64,000 nt of DNA from Lolliginicoccus lacisalsi (GTDB lineage Bacteria; Actinomycetota; Actinomycetes; Mycobacteriales; Mycobacteriaceae). How positions within the stretch are numbered: position 1 is the stretch's first letter; the number at the start of each line of letters is the position of its first letter. Location: contig NZ_JACYWE010000002.1 of assembly GCF_014841105.1 (NCBI RefSeq), forward strand, positions 282,434-346,433, given 5' to 3'. Position numbers and translations under genes: made by a program. Positions 43,992 to 53,877 of the stretch are shown here, piece by piece. The notes beneath the pieces were generated by a model that was not told the origin of the DNA, ran no database searches, and worked only from the letters and a program-made list of their open reading frames with translations.

Positions 43992-46151
43992 CTAGCCGCG
44001 GGCGAGCACATCCTTGATGGACGCGGGCGGCGCGAAGCGCTCACCGTGCTTGGCGGCGAGCTCCTCGGCGCGGGCGATGAAGGCATCGACGCCGCCGGGG
44101 TATCCCTTGATGAACTGGATGACGCCACCGGTCCAGGCGGGGAACCCGATGCCGAAGATGGAGCCGATGTTGGCATCCGCGTGGGTCATGAGGACGCCTT
44201 CGTCGAAGCATCGGATGGTGTCGATGGCCTCGGCGAACATCATGCGGTCGCTGAGCTCCTCAAGGGAGACGCCCGCGTCAGGGCTCGAGTTGAACGTCTC
44301 GCGCAGCCCCGGCCACAGTCCGGTGCGCTTGCCGTCGCTGTAGTCGTAGAAGCCGGCCCCGCCGGACTTGCCGGTGCGGTCGAACTCGGACACCATGCGG
44401 TCGACGATGGCTCCGGCCTTGATGGCGGCGTCGTCGATCTTCTTGCCCTCGGCCTCGAGCGCCTCGCGGGTCTCCTTGAAGATCTTCTGCATGGTGAGGA
44501 AGTTCAGCTCATCGCACAGCTGCAGCGGCGCCGCGGGGTATCCGGCCTGGAGCCCGGCCTGCTCGATGGTGGACGGCTCGACGCCTTCCTCGAGAGCGAC
44601 GATGGCCTCATTGAGGAAGGTGCTGATGACGCGGGAAGTGAAGAACCCGCGGCTGTCGTTGACCACGATCGGGGTCTTCTTGATCGCGAGGACGTAGTCG
44701 AAGACGCGGGCGAGGGCCTCCGCGGAGGTCTTCTCCCCCTTTACGATCTCGACGAGGGGCATCTTGTCCACGGGAGAGAAGAAGTGGATGCCGATGAAGT
44801 CCTCTTGCCGCTTGACGCCCTGCGCGAGGCCGGTGATGGGCAAGGTGGAGGTGTTGGAGCCAAGCAGCGCGTCGGGCTCGACGATGTCCTCGATCTCCTG
44901 GAAGACCTTGTTCTTCAGCTCGGGGTTCTCGAAGACGGCCTCGATGACGAAGTCCACTCCCGCGAGGTCCGCGGCGTCAGCGGTGGGGGTGATGCGGCCG
45001 AGGAGCTCCGCGGACTTCTCCTCGGTGGTCTTGCCGCGGGAGAGTGCCTTGGCCTCGATGTTCTCGGAGTAGGCCTTGCCCTTGTTGGCGGCCTCGATGC
45101 TGATGTCCTTGAGCACGACCTCCATGCCCGCCTTGGCGGAGACGTAGGCGATGCCCGCGCCCATCATGCCGGCACCGAGCACGCCGACCTTCTTGGCCTG
45201 GCGCTGCGGGATGCCCTCGGGGCGCGAGGCACCCTTGTTGATGGCCTGCAGGTCGAAGAAGAACGCCTGCGTCATGTTCTTCGCGGTCTGCCCGGTGGCG
45301 AGCTGCACGAAGTAGCGGGACTCGATAGTCGAGGCGTTGTCGAAGTCCACCTGCGAGCCCTCGACGGCGGCCGCCATGATGGCGCGCGGCGCGGGCATGG
45401 GAGCGCCCTTGATCTGCTTGCGGAGGTTCGCGGGGAACGCCGGCAGCATCTGCGCGAGCTTGGGGCTCGACGGGGTGCCGCCGGGGATGCGGTAGCCCTT
45501 GACGTCCCACGGCTGCTGCGCCTCGGGGTTGGCCTTGATCCAAGCCTTCGCGGCGGGGATCAGCTCCTCGACCGAGCCGACGACCTCGTTGACGAGGCCG
45601 AGCTCCAGCGCCTTGGCGGGCTTGAGCCGCTGGCCCTGCAGCAGCACCTGCATCAGCGCGTTCTGCAATCCGAGCATGCGGACGGTGCGGGTCACGCCAC
45701 CGCCGCCGGGGAGCAGGCCAAGCTGCACCTCGGGGAGGCCAAGCTGCACGCCGCGCACATCGGCGACGACGCGGTAGTGGGTGGCGAGAGCGAGCTCGAG
45801 GCCACCGCCGAGTGCCGCGCCGTTGATGGCAGCAACGACAGGCTTGCCGAGGGTCTCGAGGGTGCGCATCGCGGCCTTGAGCGCCTGCACCTGATCGAAC
45901 ATCTGCTGTGCATCGGAGGGCTGCACGGCGATCAGGGAGTCGAGGTCACCACCGGCGAAGAAGGTCTTCTTCGCGGAAGCGAGGATGACGCCGCTGATGC
46001 TGTCCTTCTCGGCGACGACGCGGTCGACGGTCGCCTGGAACGACGAGCCGAAGAGGTCGTTCATGGTGTTGGCGCCCTGGTTGGGGTCGTCCATGGTGAG
46101 CGTGACGATGCCGTCGCCGTCCTGCTCCCACGCGATCATGTTGTCAGTCAC
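43992..46151 (-). CDS. fadB: Fatty-acid oxidation multifunctional enzyme FadB
   Basis: A 719-residue fusion. The N-terminal crotonase (about 1-200) has [17 protein letters not shown] and [18 protein letters not shown] (both catalytic Glu kept). The C-terminal 3-hydroxyacyl-CoA dehydrogenase has [17 protein letters not shown] (NAD site) and [17 protein letters not shown]. It does the hydration and second oxidation of beta-oxidation. The GTG at 46151 has GAAAGG at good spacing; ATG 46139 is an alternative. It is 32 bp after fadA, in one operon. Confidence 0.95.
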   Translation of the reverse strand: MTDNMIAWEQDGDGIVTLTMDDPNQGANTMNDLFGSSFQATVDRVVAEKDSISGVILASAKKTFFAGGDLDSLIAVQPSDAQQMFDQVQALKAAMRTLETLGKPVVAAINGAALGGGLELALATHYRVVADVRGVQLGLPEVQLGLLPGGGGVTRTVRMLGLQNALMQVLLQGQRLKPAKALELGLVNEVVGSVEELIPAAKAWIKANPEAQQPWDVKGYRIPGGTPSSPKLAQMLPAFPANLRKQIKGAPMPAPRAIMAAAVEGSQVDFDNASTIESRYFVQLATGQTAKNMTQAFFFDLQAINKGASRPEGIPQRQAKKVGVLGAGMMGAGIAYVSAKAGMEVVLKDISIEAANKGKAYSENIEAKALSRGKTTEEKSAELLGRITPTADAADLAGVDFVIEAVFENPELKNKVFQEIEDIVEPDALLGSNTSTLPITGLAQGVKRQEDFIGIHFFSPVDKMPLVEIVKGEKTSAEALARVFDYVLAIKKTPIVVNDSRGFFTSRVISTFLNEAIVALEEGVEPSTIEQAGLQAGYPAAPLQLCDELNFLTMQKIFKETREALEAEGKKIDDAAIKAGAIVDRMVSEFDRTGKSGGAGFYDYSDGKRTGLWPGLRETFNSSPDAGVSLEELSDRMMFAEAIDTIRCFDEGVLMTHADANIGSIFGIGFPAWTGGVIQFIKGYPGGVDAFIARAEELAAKHGERFAPPASIKDVLARG

Positions 46152-46183
46152 GATTGTTGCCTTTCGAGAAGTTTCGGAGGTGG

Positions 46184-47401
46184 TCAGACGCGCTCGATGA
46201 TGGTGGCGACGCCCATGCCGCCGCCGATGCACAGGGTGACGAGCGCGCGGCGCGCGTTGCGGCGCTCGAGCTCGTCGACCATGGTGCCGAGGATCATGGC
46301 GCCGGTCGCGCCAAGCGGGTGGCCCATGGCGATCGCGCCACCGTTGACGTTGAGCTTCTCGTCGGGGATGTTGAGGTCCCGCTGGAACTTCAGCACGACG
46401 GAGGCGAAGGCCTCGTTCAGCTCGAACAGGTCGATGTCATCGACGGTGAGCCCGGCGTTGGCGAGCGCCTTCCGCGCGGCCGGGGTGGGGCCGGTGAGCA
46501 TGATGGTGGAATCAGCGCCGCTGGTGGCGGTGGAGATGACGCGGGCACGGGGGGTGAGGCCGAGATCCTGGCCAGCCTTCTCGGTGCCGAGCAGCACGAG
46601 GGCGGCGCCATCGACGATGCCGGAGCTGTTGCCGCCGTGGTGGACGTGGTTGATCTTCTCCACCTGGTGGAACTTCTGCAGCGCCACGGCGTCGAAGCCA
46701 CCCATCTCGCCCATCGCGGCGAAGGACGGGTTGAGCTTGGCGAGGTTGTCGGCGGTGGTGCCGGGCCGCATGTGCTCGTCGTGGTCGAGGATCAGCAGGC
46801 CGTTCTGGTCCGTGACGGGCACGACGGACTTGGCGAAGTAGCCGCCGGTCCAGGCCTTGGCGGCGAGGTCCTGCGAGCGCACCGCGTAAGCGTCGACGTC
46901 ATCGCGGGTGAAGCCCTCGATCGTGGCGATGAGGTCCGCGCTGATGCCCTGCGGCACGAAGTAGGTGTCGAAGGAGGTAGCGGGGTCCATCGCCCAGGCG
47001 CCGCCATCGGAGGCCATGGGCACGCGGGACATGGATTCGACGCCACCGGCGATGACCATCTCGTCCCAGCCGGAACGAACCTTCTGCGCGGCCATGTTGA
47101 CGGCCTCGAGGCCCGAGGCGCAGAACCGGTTGATCTGCACGCCACCGACGGTGTCGGGCATGCCCGCGAGGAGGGTGACGGTGCGGGCGATGTCGGCGCC
47201 CTGGTCACCGACCGGGGTGACGCAGCCGAGGATGAGGTCGGAGATGCGGTTCTCGTCGAGGTCGGGGAAGCGGCGGCGCAGCTCCTCGACAAGCCCGACG
47301 AGCAGGGAGACGGGCTTGACGCCGTGCAGCGAGCCGTTGGCCTTGCCGCGCCCGCGCGGGGTGCGGATCGCTTCGTAGATGAATGCCTCGTTAGTGGTCA
47401 C
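46184..47401 (-). CDS. fadA: Acetyl-CoA acyltransferase FadA
   Basis: A 405-residue thiolase with nucleophile C94 in [22 protein letters not shown] (His) and TLCIGGGMG (second Cys). It cleaves 3-ketoacyl-CoA, the last step of beta-oxidation, probably in a complex with FadB. Start GTG at 47401. It is divergent from the aminotransferase gene, with only 52 bp between. Confidence 0.95.
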   Translation of the reverse strand: MTTNEAFIYEAIRTPRGRGKANGSLHGVKPVSLLVGLVEELRRRFPDLDENRISDLILGCVTPVGDQGADIARTVTLLAGMPDTVGGVQINRFCASGLEAVNMAAQKVRSGWDEMVIAGGVESMSRVPMASDGGAWAMDPATSFDTYFVPQGISADLIATIEGFTRDDVDAYAVRSQDLAAKAWTGGYFAKSVVPVTDQNGLLILDHDEHMRPGTTADNLAKLNPSFAAMGEMGGFDAVALQKFHQVEKINHVHHGGNSSGIVDGAALVLLGTEKAGQDLGLTPRARVISTATSGADSTIMLTGPTPAARKALANAGLTVDDIDLFELNEAFASVVLKFQRDLNIPDEKLNVNGGAIAMGHPLGATGAMILGTMVDELERRNARRALVTLCIGGGMGVATIIERV

Positions 47402-47453
47402 GAGTGCTTTCCTTTCCTTAGTGGTTGATGCTGGTGATGGCTACAGTGGCGGG

Positions 47454-48638
47454 ATGCTCGTACCTCGTCTCGAACCGTTCCGCTCCACCGTATTCGCCGA
47501 GATGACCGAACTGGCGGTGCGGCACGGGGCGATCAATCTCGGCCAGGGCTTTCCGGACGAGGACGGGCCGAGCGCGATGCTCGAAGCCGCGCGGGAGGCG
47601 ATCGCGAGCGGGGCGAACCAGTACCCGCCGGGGGCTGGGCGCGTGGAGCTGCGGGAGGCCATCGCGGAGGACCGTGCTACCCGCTATGGCACCGCCTACG
47701 ATCCCGCGGACGAGGTATTGGTGACGGTCGGTGCGACCGAGGGCATCACCGCCTCGATCATCGCGCTGGCCGACCGGGGCGACGAGGTGGTGCTGGTGGC
47801 GCCCTATTTCGACTCGTACCCGGCGGCGGTCGCGATGGCCGGGGCACGGCATCGCTGCGCGCGGCTCGTCGAGGACGGCGATCGCTTCGTCCTGGACGTG
47901 GATTCGCTGCGGGCGGCGATCACCCCCGCGACGCGGCTGCTGGTGATCAACTCGCCGCACAACCCGACCGGCAGCGTGCTCGAGGAGGCCGAGCTCGCGC
48001 AGGTCGCGGGGCTTGCGATCGAGCATGACCTCATCGTGATCACCGATGAGGTGTATGAGCGCCTGGTGTTCGACGGAGCGGAGCATCGCCCGCTCGCCGC
48101 GCTGCCCGGCATGCGCGAGCGCACCCTGTGCGTGTCGAGCGCGGGCAAGACGTTCAACTGCACCGGCTGGAAGATCGGCTGGGTGTGCGGGCCGCGCGAG
48201 CTCGTCGCGGCGGTGCGGGCGGCCAAGCAGTTCATGAGTTTCGTGTCGGGCGGGCCGCTGCAGCCCGCCGTGGCGACGGCCCTGCGCGGCGAGCAGCCGT
48301 GGGTGGATGGGCTGCGGGAGGAGTTGCAGGGCAAGCGCGATGCCCTCGCGGCGGCGCTCTCGCAAGCCGGGTTCGCAGTGCGCGCCAGTGCTGGCACGTA
48401 CTTCGTGATCGCTGACCCGCGCCCCCTCGGGCACGGTGATGCGCGTGCCCTGTGCCGGGCGATGCCGGGCAGCATCGGGGTGGGCGCGGTGCCGGTCAGC
48501 GCGTTCGTCGATGCCCGTGACCAGGCGGACTGGCGGCACCTCGTGCGCTTCGCGTTCTGCAAGCGGCACGAGGTGCTCGCCGAGGCCGGGCGCCGGCTGG
48601 CCGGGGCATCCCGGCTGTCCACCGATCATGAGGGTTGA
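47454..48638 (+). CDS. dapC: Class I/II aminotransferase (DapC-like, Rv0858c type)
   Basis: A 394-residue fold type I PLP enzyme with INLGQGFPDEDGP, NQYPPGAGRVELREAIA, NSPHNPTGSVL, ITDEVYERLVFDG and the PLP lysine in SSAGKTFNCTGWKIGW. M. tuberculosis Rv0858c, at the same place beside fadA, is annotated as N-succinyldiaminopimelate aminotransferase of lysine synthesis. The kynurenine/methionine aminotransferase group is similar, so the substrate is not certain. Confidence 0.85.
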   Translation: MLVPRLEPFRSTVFAEMTELAVRHGAINLGQGFPDEDGPSAMLEAAREAIASGANQYPPGAGRVELREAIAEDRATRYGTAYDPADEVLVTVGATEGITASIIALADRGDEVVLVAPYFDSYPAAVAMAGARHRCARLVEDGDRFVLDVDSLRAAITPATRLLVINSPHNPTGSVLEEAELAQVAGLAIEHDLIVITDEVYERLVFDGAEHRPLAALPGMRERTLCVSSAGKTFNCTGWKIGWVCGPRELVAAVRAAKQFMSFVSGGPLQPAVATALRGEQPWVDGLREELQGKRDALAAALSQAGFAVRASAGTYFVIADPRPLGHGDARALCRAMPGSIGVGAVPVSAFVDARDQADWRHLVRFAFCKRHEVLAEAGRRLAGASRLSTDHEG

Positions 48639-48661
48639 CTCCCCGCTGCGCCTTGCGGTTA

Positions 48662-49804
48662 TCAGAGGTTCAGCCCCCGGCCGATGATCTCCTTCATGAT
48701 CTCGGTGGTGCCGCCGTAGATGGTCTGCACGCGCGAGTCGAGGTACGCCTTGGCGATGGGGTACTCGCGCATGTAGCCGTAGCCGCCGTGCAGCTGCAGG
48801 CAGCGGTCGATCAGCTTGACCTGGTTCTCGGTGGACCACCACTTGATCATCGCGGCATCCTGCACGGAGAGCTTCTGCTCGTTGAGCTGCTCGATGCACT
48901 TGTCCACGGCCAGGCGCACCATCTGGGTCTCGGTGGCGAGCTCGGCGAGCACGAAGCGGGTGTTCTGGAACTTGCCGATGCCCCGGCCGAACGCCTTGCG
49001 GTCCCGGCAGTAGTCGATCGTCAGGTCCAGGCATGCCTCCATGGCTGCTGCCGCGACGACGGCGATGGAGAGTCGCTCCTGCGGGAGGTTCTTCATGAGG
49101 TAGATGAATCCCATGCCCTCCTCGCCGAGGAGGTTGGCCGCGGGCACGCGCACGTTGTCGAAGTGCAGCTCGGCCGTGTCCTGGGCCTTCATGCCGATCT
49201 TGTCGAGGTTGCGGCCCCGCTCGAAGCCCTCCATGCCACGCTCGACGACAAAGAGGCTGAAGCCCTGGGCGCCCGCGTCCGGGTTGGTCTTGGCGACCAC
49301 GATGATGAGGTCGGCGTTGATGCCGTTGGTGATGAACGTCTTGGACCCGTTGAGGATCCAGTCGTCGCCATCCTTCTTCGCGGTGGTCTTGATGCCCTGC
49401 AGGTCCGATCCGGTGCCAGGCTCGGTCATCGCGATGGCGGTGATGATCTCGCCGGAGACGAAGCCAGGCAGCCAGCGCTGCTTCTGCTCGTCGTTGCACA
49501 GCTCGATCAGGTAGGGCTGCACCACATCGTTGTGCAGGGTGAAGCCGAGGCCGCTGAAGCCACCGCGGGCAGTCTCCTCGGAGACGATGGCGTTGAAGCG
49601 GAAGTCAGGATCGCCGCCCCCGCCGTACTGCTCGTCCACCGCGGTGCCGAGGAACCCGAGCTTGCCCGCTTCCGCCCACACCTCGCGTGGCACGACCTCG
49701 TCCTTCTCCCACTGCTCATGGTGGGGGGCAACGTGCTCCTTGAGGAATCCACGGTAGGAATCGCGGAACATGATCTGCTCGGGGGTGTAGATGGTGCGCT
49801 CCAC
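48662..49804 (-). CDS. Acyl-CoA dehydrogenase (FadE)
   Basis: A 380-residue flavoenzyme with FTLHNDVVQPYL, AMTEPGTGSDLQGI, WILNGSKTFITNG, DRKAFGRGIGKFQNTRF, LQLHGGYGYMREYPIAKAYLD and YGGTTEIMKEIIGR. The catalytic Glu is in the last motif. It introduces the first double bond of beta-oxidation. The GTG at 49804 is preceded by AAGGAG. It is divergent from the AraC gene, which may control it, and convergent with the aminotransferase gene. Confidence 0.93.
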   Translation of the reverse strand: MERTIYTPEQIMFRDSYRGFLKEHVAPHHEQWEKDEVVPREVWAEAGKLGFLGTAVDEQYGGGGDPDFRFNAIVSEETARGGFSGLGFTLHNDVVQPYLIELCNDEQKQRWLPGFVSGEIITAIAMTEPGTGSDLQGIKTTAKKDGDDWILNGSKTFITNGINADLIIVVAKTNPDAGAQGFSLFVVERGMEGFERGRNLDKIGMKAQDTAELHFDNVRVPAANLLGEEGMGFIYLMKNLPQERLSIAVVAAAAMEACLDLTIDYCRDRKAFGRGIGKFQNTRFVLAELATETQMVRLAVDKCIEQLNEQKLSVQDAAMIKWWSTENQVKLIDRCLQLHGGYGYMREYPIAKAYLDSRVQTIYGGTTEIMKEIIGRGLNL

Positions 49805-49829
49805 GCTGGGTGGCTCCTTCTGGAATGTA

Positions 49830-49847
49830 GACACAATCGTTGGTGTC
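49830..49847. promoter_or_regulatory. Inverted repeat in the acyl-CoA dehydrogenase/AraC promoter region
   Basis: GACAC-N8-GTGTC lies in the 126-bp divergent space, 26 bp before the dehydrogenase start. It is a possible regulator site; it fits dyad-binding regulators better than AraC types. Confidence 0.35.
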
Positions 49848-49930
49848 ACAGTACGCCCCACTTAAATGCTTGGCGATGACCAAACCGCCCAATGTCCATG
49901 ACCGAAACGATCACATAGGGTGAGGGGACC

Positions 49931-50953
49931 ATGCCGCACCGCATCCCCACCGAATACGTCCGGCGCACCGTGCACGCCGCCGACACCCGCGGAATCGACC
50001 TGCGGCCCGCCCTCGACGCCGCCCGCATACCCAGGGGCGTCCTCGAGGCCAGCGGCCCCGCCGTCAAGCCCAGCGAGGCCTCCGCCTTCACCCGGGCCGT
50101 CTGGGCACTGACCAACGATGAGCTCGGCGGCCTCGGTGCCGCCCCCGTCCCCCGCGGCACCTTCCGCCTCGTCACCCTCGCCCTCATCCACTCCCCCGAC
50201 CTCGGGCACGCCCTCGCCCGGATGATCTCCTCCCTGCCCGCGCTGCCCGCCATGACCCCCATTACCTTCAGCATCGACACCACCACCGGGGCCGTCACCC
50301 TCGACCTGCGCGGCCACCGCCCCGACGAAGCCACCCAGCTGCTCATCGAGCTCGCGTTCCTGCTGATCCACCGCTTCGCCGCCTGGCTGATCGACCACCC
50401 GCTCGCCCCGGTGCGCGTCGCGCTGCCCTACCCCGCCCGCGATGACTACGCGCCCACCTTCTACCGCGCGCTCTTCGGCGTGACGCCCACCCTCGGCGCA
50501 CCCACCGCCGCCATCGTGTTCGAGCCCCGCGCCCTCCACGCCCCCATCGTGCAGACCGAGCACACCCTCCTCGAGTTCCTCCGCACCGCGCCCGCCCGGC
50601 TCTTCACCGCGCCCGCCGGCAACACGCCCCGCACCACGCAAGTGCTCCGCATGCTGCAGCGCTCGCCGCTGCACGCGCTGCCCAGCAACGCACAGATCGC
50701 CACCCGGCTCGCGCTGAGCGAATCACACCTGCGGCGGCTGCTGAACCGCGAGGGCACCAGCGCCGGCCGCATCCGCGACGAAGTCCTGCGCGAGGCCGCG
50801 ATCGCCCGGCTCCGGCGGGGCGAGTCGATCGATCAGATCGCCACCGCGCTCGGGTTCTCCGAGCCCAGCGCGTTCCGCCGAGCATTCAGGAGATGGACCG
50901 GAGCCACGCCGCGCGCCTTCCAGCCCGCCACTCCCGACGCCCCCTCCCCGTAG
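49931..50953 (+). CDS. AraC family regulator with arabinose-binding-like N-domain
   Basis: A 340-residue protein. The N-terminal about 190 residues match the PF12625-type domain found in regulators of lipid metabolism. The C-terminal AraC domain (about 240-330) has two HTHs (NAQIATRLALSESHLRRLLNREG; IDQIATALGFSEPSAFRRAFRRWTGATPRAF). It is divergent from the acyl-CoA dehydrogenase gene, its likely target. Its last 121 bp are antisense to the 3' end of the glycosyltransferase gene. Confidence 0.9.
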   Translation: MPHRIPTEYVRRTVHAADTRGIDLRPALDAARIPRGVLEASGPAVKPSEASAFTRAVWALTNDELGGLGAAPVPRGTFRLVTLALIHSPDLGHALARMISSLPALPAMTPITFSIDTTTGAVTLDLRGHRPDEATQLLIELAFLLIHRFAAWLIDHPLAPVRVALPYPARDDYAPTFYRALFGVTPTLGAPTAAIVFEPRALHAPIVQTEHTLLEFLRTAPARLFTAPAGNTPRTTQVLRMLQRSPLHALPSNAQIATRLALSESHLRRLLNREGTSAGRIRDEVLREAAIARLRRGESIDQIATALGFSEPSAFRRAFRRWTGATPRAFQPATPDAPSP

Positions 50954-52284
50954 CGCACCTCCAGCAGGCCGCGCCACAAGCCCCAGCCGAACGCCACATC
51001 ATCGAGGCGCCGCAGCACCACGAAACGCGCCACATCGATCCGGTCCGGCACGTCCCGGCGCGCCAGCCAATCCGCCACGCCCTCCGCCATCATCACGGCC
51101 AGCACCGCGCGCCGGGCCCGCGGGAACAGCACCGTCGCCAGCATCGTCACCGGCCACACATTGCGCAGCATCAGCACCGCGCAGCGCTGCGCCAGGCCGC
51201 TCAGACCCAGCGCGCTCATCGACATCGCCGTCCACAGCGGACGCTCGTCCACCGGGATCGCCCGCGCCAGCCGGAATGTATGCACCATGCTCATCACGGC
51301 CGAGACCAGCGCCGCCCGCCGCGCCCCCGCCAGCAGCAGCGTCAGGCCCAGCACGAACCACGAGCGCGCCATAGCCGCGATCCGCTCCGGGCTCGACTTC
51401 GTCGCATACAGCCGCGCCGAGCCGTAGCCCGTGGCCGCCCGCATGTGCAGCCACGGAACCATCGACACCGGCGGCGATGCGCGCACGACCGCTACCGGAT
51501 CGAACCGCGCCCGCCAGCCCGCGCGACCGAGCCGCACGCACAAGTCCGTCGCGTTGAATGCCGGGAAAGCCCCGTCGAAGCCGCCCACCTTCACCGCCGC
51601 GTCCCGCCGCACCACCAGCGCCGTCGTCGGCACGCTGTAATCCCACCGGCGGGTGTTCAGGTCGCACTCGCGCCGCCCCGGATCCATCGCCGGGCGCATC
51701 GATTCATACTGCTCGATCCAACGCTTGCGGCCCGGCAGCGGCAGCACCCGCGGCACCACCATCGCCACGTCGGGGTCCGCGAAATGCGCGAGCGTCGCCT
51801 CGATCCACAACACATCCGGCACGACACCCGGATCGAGGAACGCAACGTACGGCGTGCGCGCCGCCCGCAGGCCCGTGTTGCGCGCCTCCGCCAGGCCAAA
51901 CACGCGGTCGTGCCGGATCACCGTGGCGCGCGCGCACTCGATCGGGACATCCGAGCAATCATCCACCACGATCACCGCCACCCCGCCGAGGCCGGCCACC
52001 ACCTCGCGCACCGCGTCAGCATCGTCGCGCGCCGGGATCACCACCGTCAGATCGTCGCGCCCCGGGCCCTTCAGCGGGCGCGGATGCGCGAACTGCTCGT
52101 CGAGCAGCATGCGCGCCAACCGTGAGGACGCTTCATCCACGACCTCGACCACGCCATCCTCGAGGAACCCGGCCTGCGCGACCGACAAGCGAAGCACAGT
52201 GCCCCACGGAGCGAGCAGCACGCAGCCATCATCGACGATGCGGACCTTGCCATCGAGGCGCACCGAGAAGCCAGTGGGAAGCAT
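50833..52284 (-). CDS. MftF-like family 2 glycosyltransferase
   Basis: A 483-residue membrane-associated GT2 enzyme. It matches mycofactocin glycosyltransferase MftF from memory: LPTGFSVRLDGKVRIV at the start, HPRPLKGPGRDDLTVVIPARDD, VIVVDDCSD, GLAEARNTGLRAARTPYVAFLDPGV, YDYS-like WDYSVPTTALVVRRD, then several TM helices and RRLDDVAFGWGLWRGLLE near the end. MftF adds beta-1,4-glucoses to mycofactocin. No other mft gene is in the window. About 35 residues beyond the usual end overlap the AraC gene. A GTG at 52317 is another possible start. Confidence 0.75.
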   Translation of the reverse strand: MLPTGFSVRLDGKVRIVDDGCVLLAPWGTVLRLSVAQAGFLEDGVVEVVDEASSRLARMLLDEQFAHPRPLKGPGRDDLTVVIPARDDADAVREVVAGLGGVAVIVVDDCSDVPIECARATVIRHDRVFGLAEARNTGLRAARTPYVAFLDPGVVPDVLWIEATLAHFADPDVAMVVPRVLPLPGRKRWIEQYESMRPAMDPGRRECDLNTRRWDYSVPTTALVVRRDAAVKVGGFDGAFPAFNATDLCVRLGRAGWRARFDPVAVVRASPPVSMVPWLHMRAATGYGSARLYATKSSPERIAAMARSWFVLGLTLLLAGARRAALVSAVMSMVHTFRLARAIPVDERPLWTAMSMSALGLSGLAQRCAVLMLRNVWPVTMLATVLFPRARRAVLAVMMAEGVADWLARRDVPDRIDVARFVVLRRLDDVAFGWGLWRGLLEVRYGEGASGVAGWKARGVAPVHLLNARRNALGSENPSAVAI

Positions 52285-52461
52285 GCGTGATGCCGCGCTC
52301 AGGATGCCCACCCCCAGTCTTGTGCCATGCAATCTTGTGCCATGGTTCCGTGCCCGCGATCCGCCGATTCCGCGCCTGTCCCGGCTGTGCCTGTCCCAAT
52401 TGGGCCGACGCACCGCAGCGCGAGACTGTTCCTGTGCAGCTAGCCCAAGGCGATCACCGGG

Positions 52462-53364
52462 TCATCGGCGCTGACGAATGTCATACACCACCCCGGTGAG
52501 CGCTTCGGATTCTTCCCAAAGCCGACCAGCAACCGCAACATCACGGGAATGACGATTCGATCTCGCCAGCACCGGCGCGCCCCGCATGCCCCGGAAGCCA
52601 CCCGGCCCCACGAAGCTGCCACCCGGGATCGACGGCGCCGTCGCCGCGTACAAGCTCGGCTGCGCGCCCGCGAAGGCGCTCTGCGCCAGGATCAGATTGG
52701 TGATACCCATCAGCTTGTCCTGCACCGATTGCGTGTGCGATTGCAGATTCGTCGACGCATAGCCCGGATGCGCGGCCACCGAGCGCACCGGCGAGCCAGC
52801 CGCCGCGAGCCGGCGCTGCAACTCATACGCGAACAACAAGTTGGCCAGCTTCGACTGCCCATACGCGCGCCACCGCTGATAGTTGCGCTTTTCCCAGTTC
52901 AAGTCATCAAAATCGATCGAGCCGAGGGTGTGCGCCATGCTCGAGACCGTCACCACCCGATCGCGGATGCGACCCAGCAGCAAGCCCGTCAGCGCGAAAT
53001 GCCCCAGATGGTTGGTGCCGAACTGCATCTCGAAGCCGTCCTTGGTGCGCGACTTCGGCACCGCCATCACGCCCGCGTTGTTGATCAGCACATCGAACGT
53101 CGACACATCCTTCGCGAACTCATAGACCGAGCTCAGGTCCGCGAGATCGAGCGCGCGCACCTCAACGTCGGCGCCAGGATGATCCTTGACGATGGCCTCC
53201 CGCGCCTGCTCGCCCTTCCCGACATCGCGGCACGCCATCACCACGGACGCGCCGTGCGCCGCGAGCTCGCGAGCAGTCACCGCGCCCAGGCCACTATTGG
53301 CACCCGTCACGATCACCGTGCGACCCGCCTGGTCACCCATCTCCGCCGAAGACCATCCACTCAT
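52462..53364 (-). CDS. Short-chain dehydrogenase/reductase
   Basis: A 300-residue classical/extended SDR with NAD(P)-binding VIVTGANSGLGAVTARELAAHG, ACRDVGKG (typical of NADP use), LINNAGVMA, and the catalytic Ser/Tyr/Lys in VSSMAHTLG and YGQSKLANLLFAYEL. This is the retinol-dehydrogenase-like group common in mycobacteria. It is 177 bp upstream of the MftF-like gene on the same strand; the gap between shows no gene. Confidence 0.9.
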   Translation of the reverse strand: MSGWSSAEMGDQAGRTVIVTGANSGLGAVTARELAAHGASVVMACRDVGKGEQAREAIVKDHPGADVEVRALDLADLSSVYEFAKDVSTFDVLINNAGVMAVPKSRTKDGFEMQFGTNHLGHFALTGLLLGRIRDRVVTVSSMAHTLGSIDFDDLNWEKRNYQRWRAYGQSKLANLLFAYELQRRLAAAGSPVRSVAAHPGYASTNLQSHTQSVQDKLMGITNLILAQSAFAGAQPSLYAATAPSIPGGSFVGPGGFRGMRGAPVLARSNRHSRDVAVAGRLWEESEALTGVVYDIRQRR

Positions 53365-53457
53365 GCCCCAAACATTACGATCTAGGGCCTCGAATCGCCA
53401 GACGCTCGCCAGTTGGCTGGACGGTCGTGGGGGGCGCGACCGACGCCCTCGTGCTGG

Positions 53458-53496
53458 TGGAAACTTTTCCCGTTGCAGGCGGGAGAAGTTTCCACT
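53458..53496. repeat. Family 1 palindrome, copy 5
   Basis: GTGGAAACTTTTCCC and GGGAGAAGTTTCCAC (one mismatch) around loop GTTGCAGGC, total 39 bp. It lies 20 bp before a run of 25 C. Confidence 0.95.
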
Positions 53497-53516
53497 CGCG
53501 GCGCGGAAGCGGCAGC

Positions 53517-53541
53517 CCCCCCCCCCCCCCCCCCCCCCCCC
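53517..53541. repeat. Homopolymer run of 25 C
   Basis: Positions 53517-53541 are all C. This is extreme for bacterial DNA. It lies in an intergenic region between the SDR gene and the tRNA-Phe terminator. Confidence 0.9.
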
Positions 53542-53605
53542 GCGCCAGTCGCTGCGGCGCAGCTTGTGGCAGCAGGCGGGGACGTCCGGGGCCCGCTCCT
53601 GGCAT

Positions 53606-53638
53606 ACAAAAAGTCCCCCAGGTAATCCTGGGGGACTT
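53606..53638 (-). terminator. Terminator of the Glu-Asp-Phe tRNA transcript
   Basis: On the minus strand AAGTCCCCCAGG and CCTGGGGGACTT pair perfectly with a 4-base loop and end in TTTTT, a textbook intrinsic terminator 4 bp past tRNA-Phe. Confidence 0.93.
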
Positions 53639-53642
53639 GATG

Positions 53643-53716
53643 TGGCCAAGGCCGGGATCGAACCGGCGACCTTCCGCTTTTCAGGCGGACGCTCGTACCA
53701 ACTGAGCTACCTGGCC
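53643..53716 (-). tRNA. tRNA-Phe (GAA)
   Basis: Acceptor GGCCAGG pairs with CTTGGCC. D arm AGCTCAGTTGGT, anticodon loop CTGAAAA (GAA) on a 5-bp stem, T arm GGTTCGATCC. CCA is not encoded. It is last in the Glu-Asp-Phe cluster. Confidence 0.97.
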
Positions 53717-53764
53717 GGATCAACGCCGTTCCCGGCGATGAAAACATGCCCATTACTGGACTTG

Positions 53765-53838
53765 CGACCCTGACGGGACTCGAACCCGCGACCTCCGCCG
53801 TGACAGGGCGGCGCGCTAACCAACTGCGCCACAGGGCC
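53765..53838 (-). tRNA. tRNA-Asp (GTC)
   Basis: Acceptor GGCCCTG pairs with CAGGGTC. Anticodon loop CTGTCAC (GTC), T loop GGTTCGAGTCC. CCA is not encoded. Confidence 0.97.
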
Positions 53839-53877
53839 ATGCATTGTTACTCTACTACGCCGAGACCTAGGAGAGCG

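Noticed and set aside
44046-46841. 931-codon plus-strand open frame opposite fadB and fadA
   Set aside because: It lies wholly antisense to two conserved genes and has shadow composition (Leu/Gly/Glu/Asp-rich).
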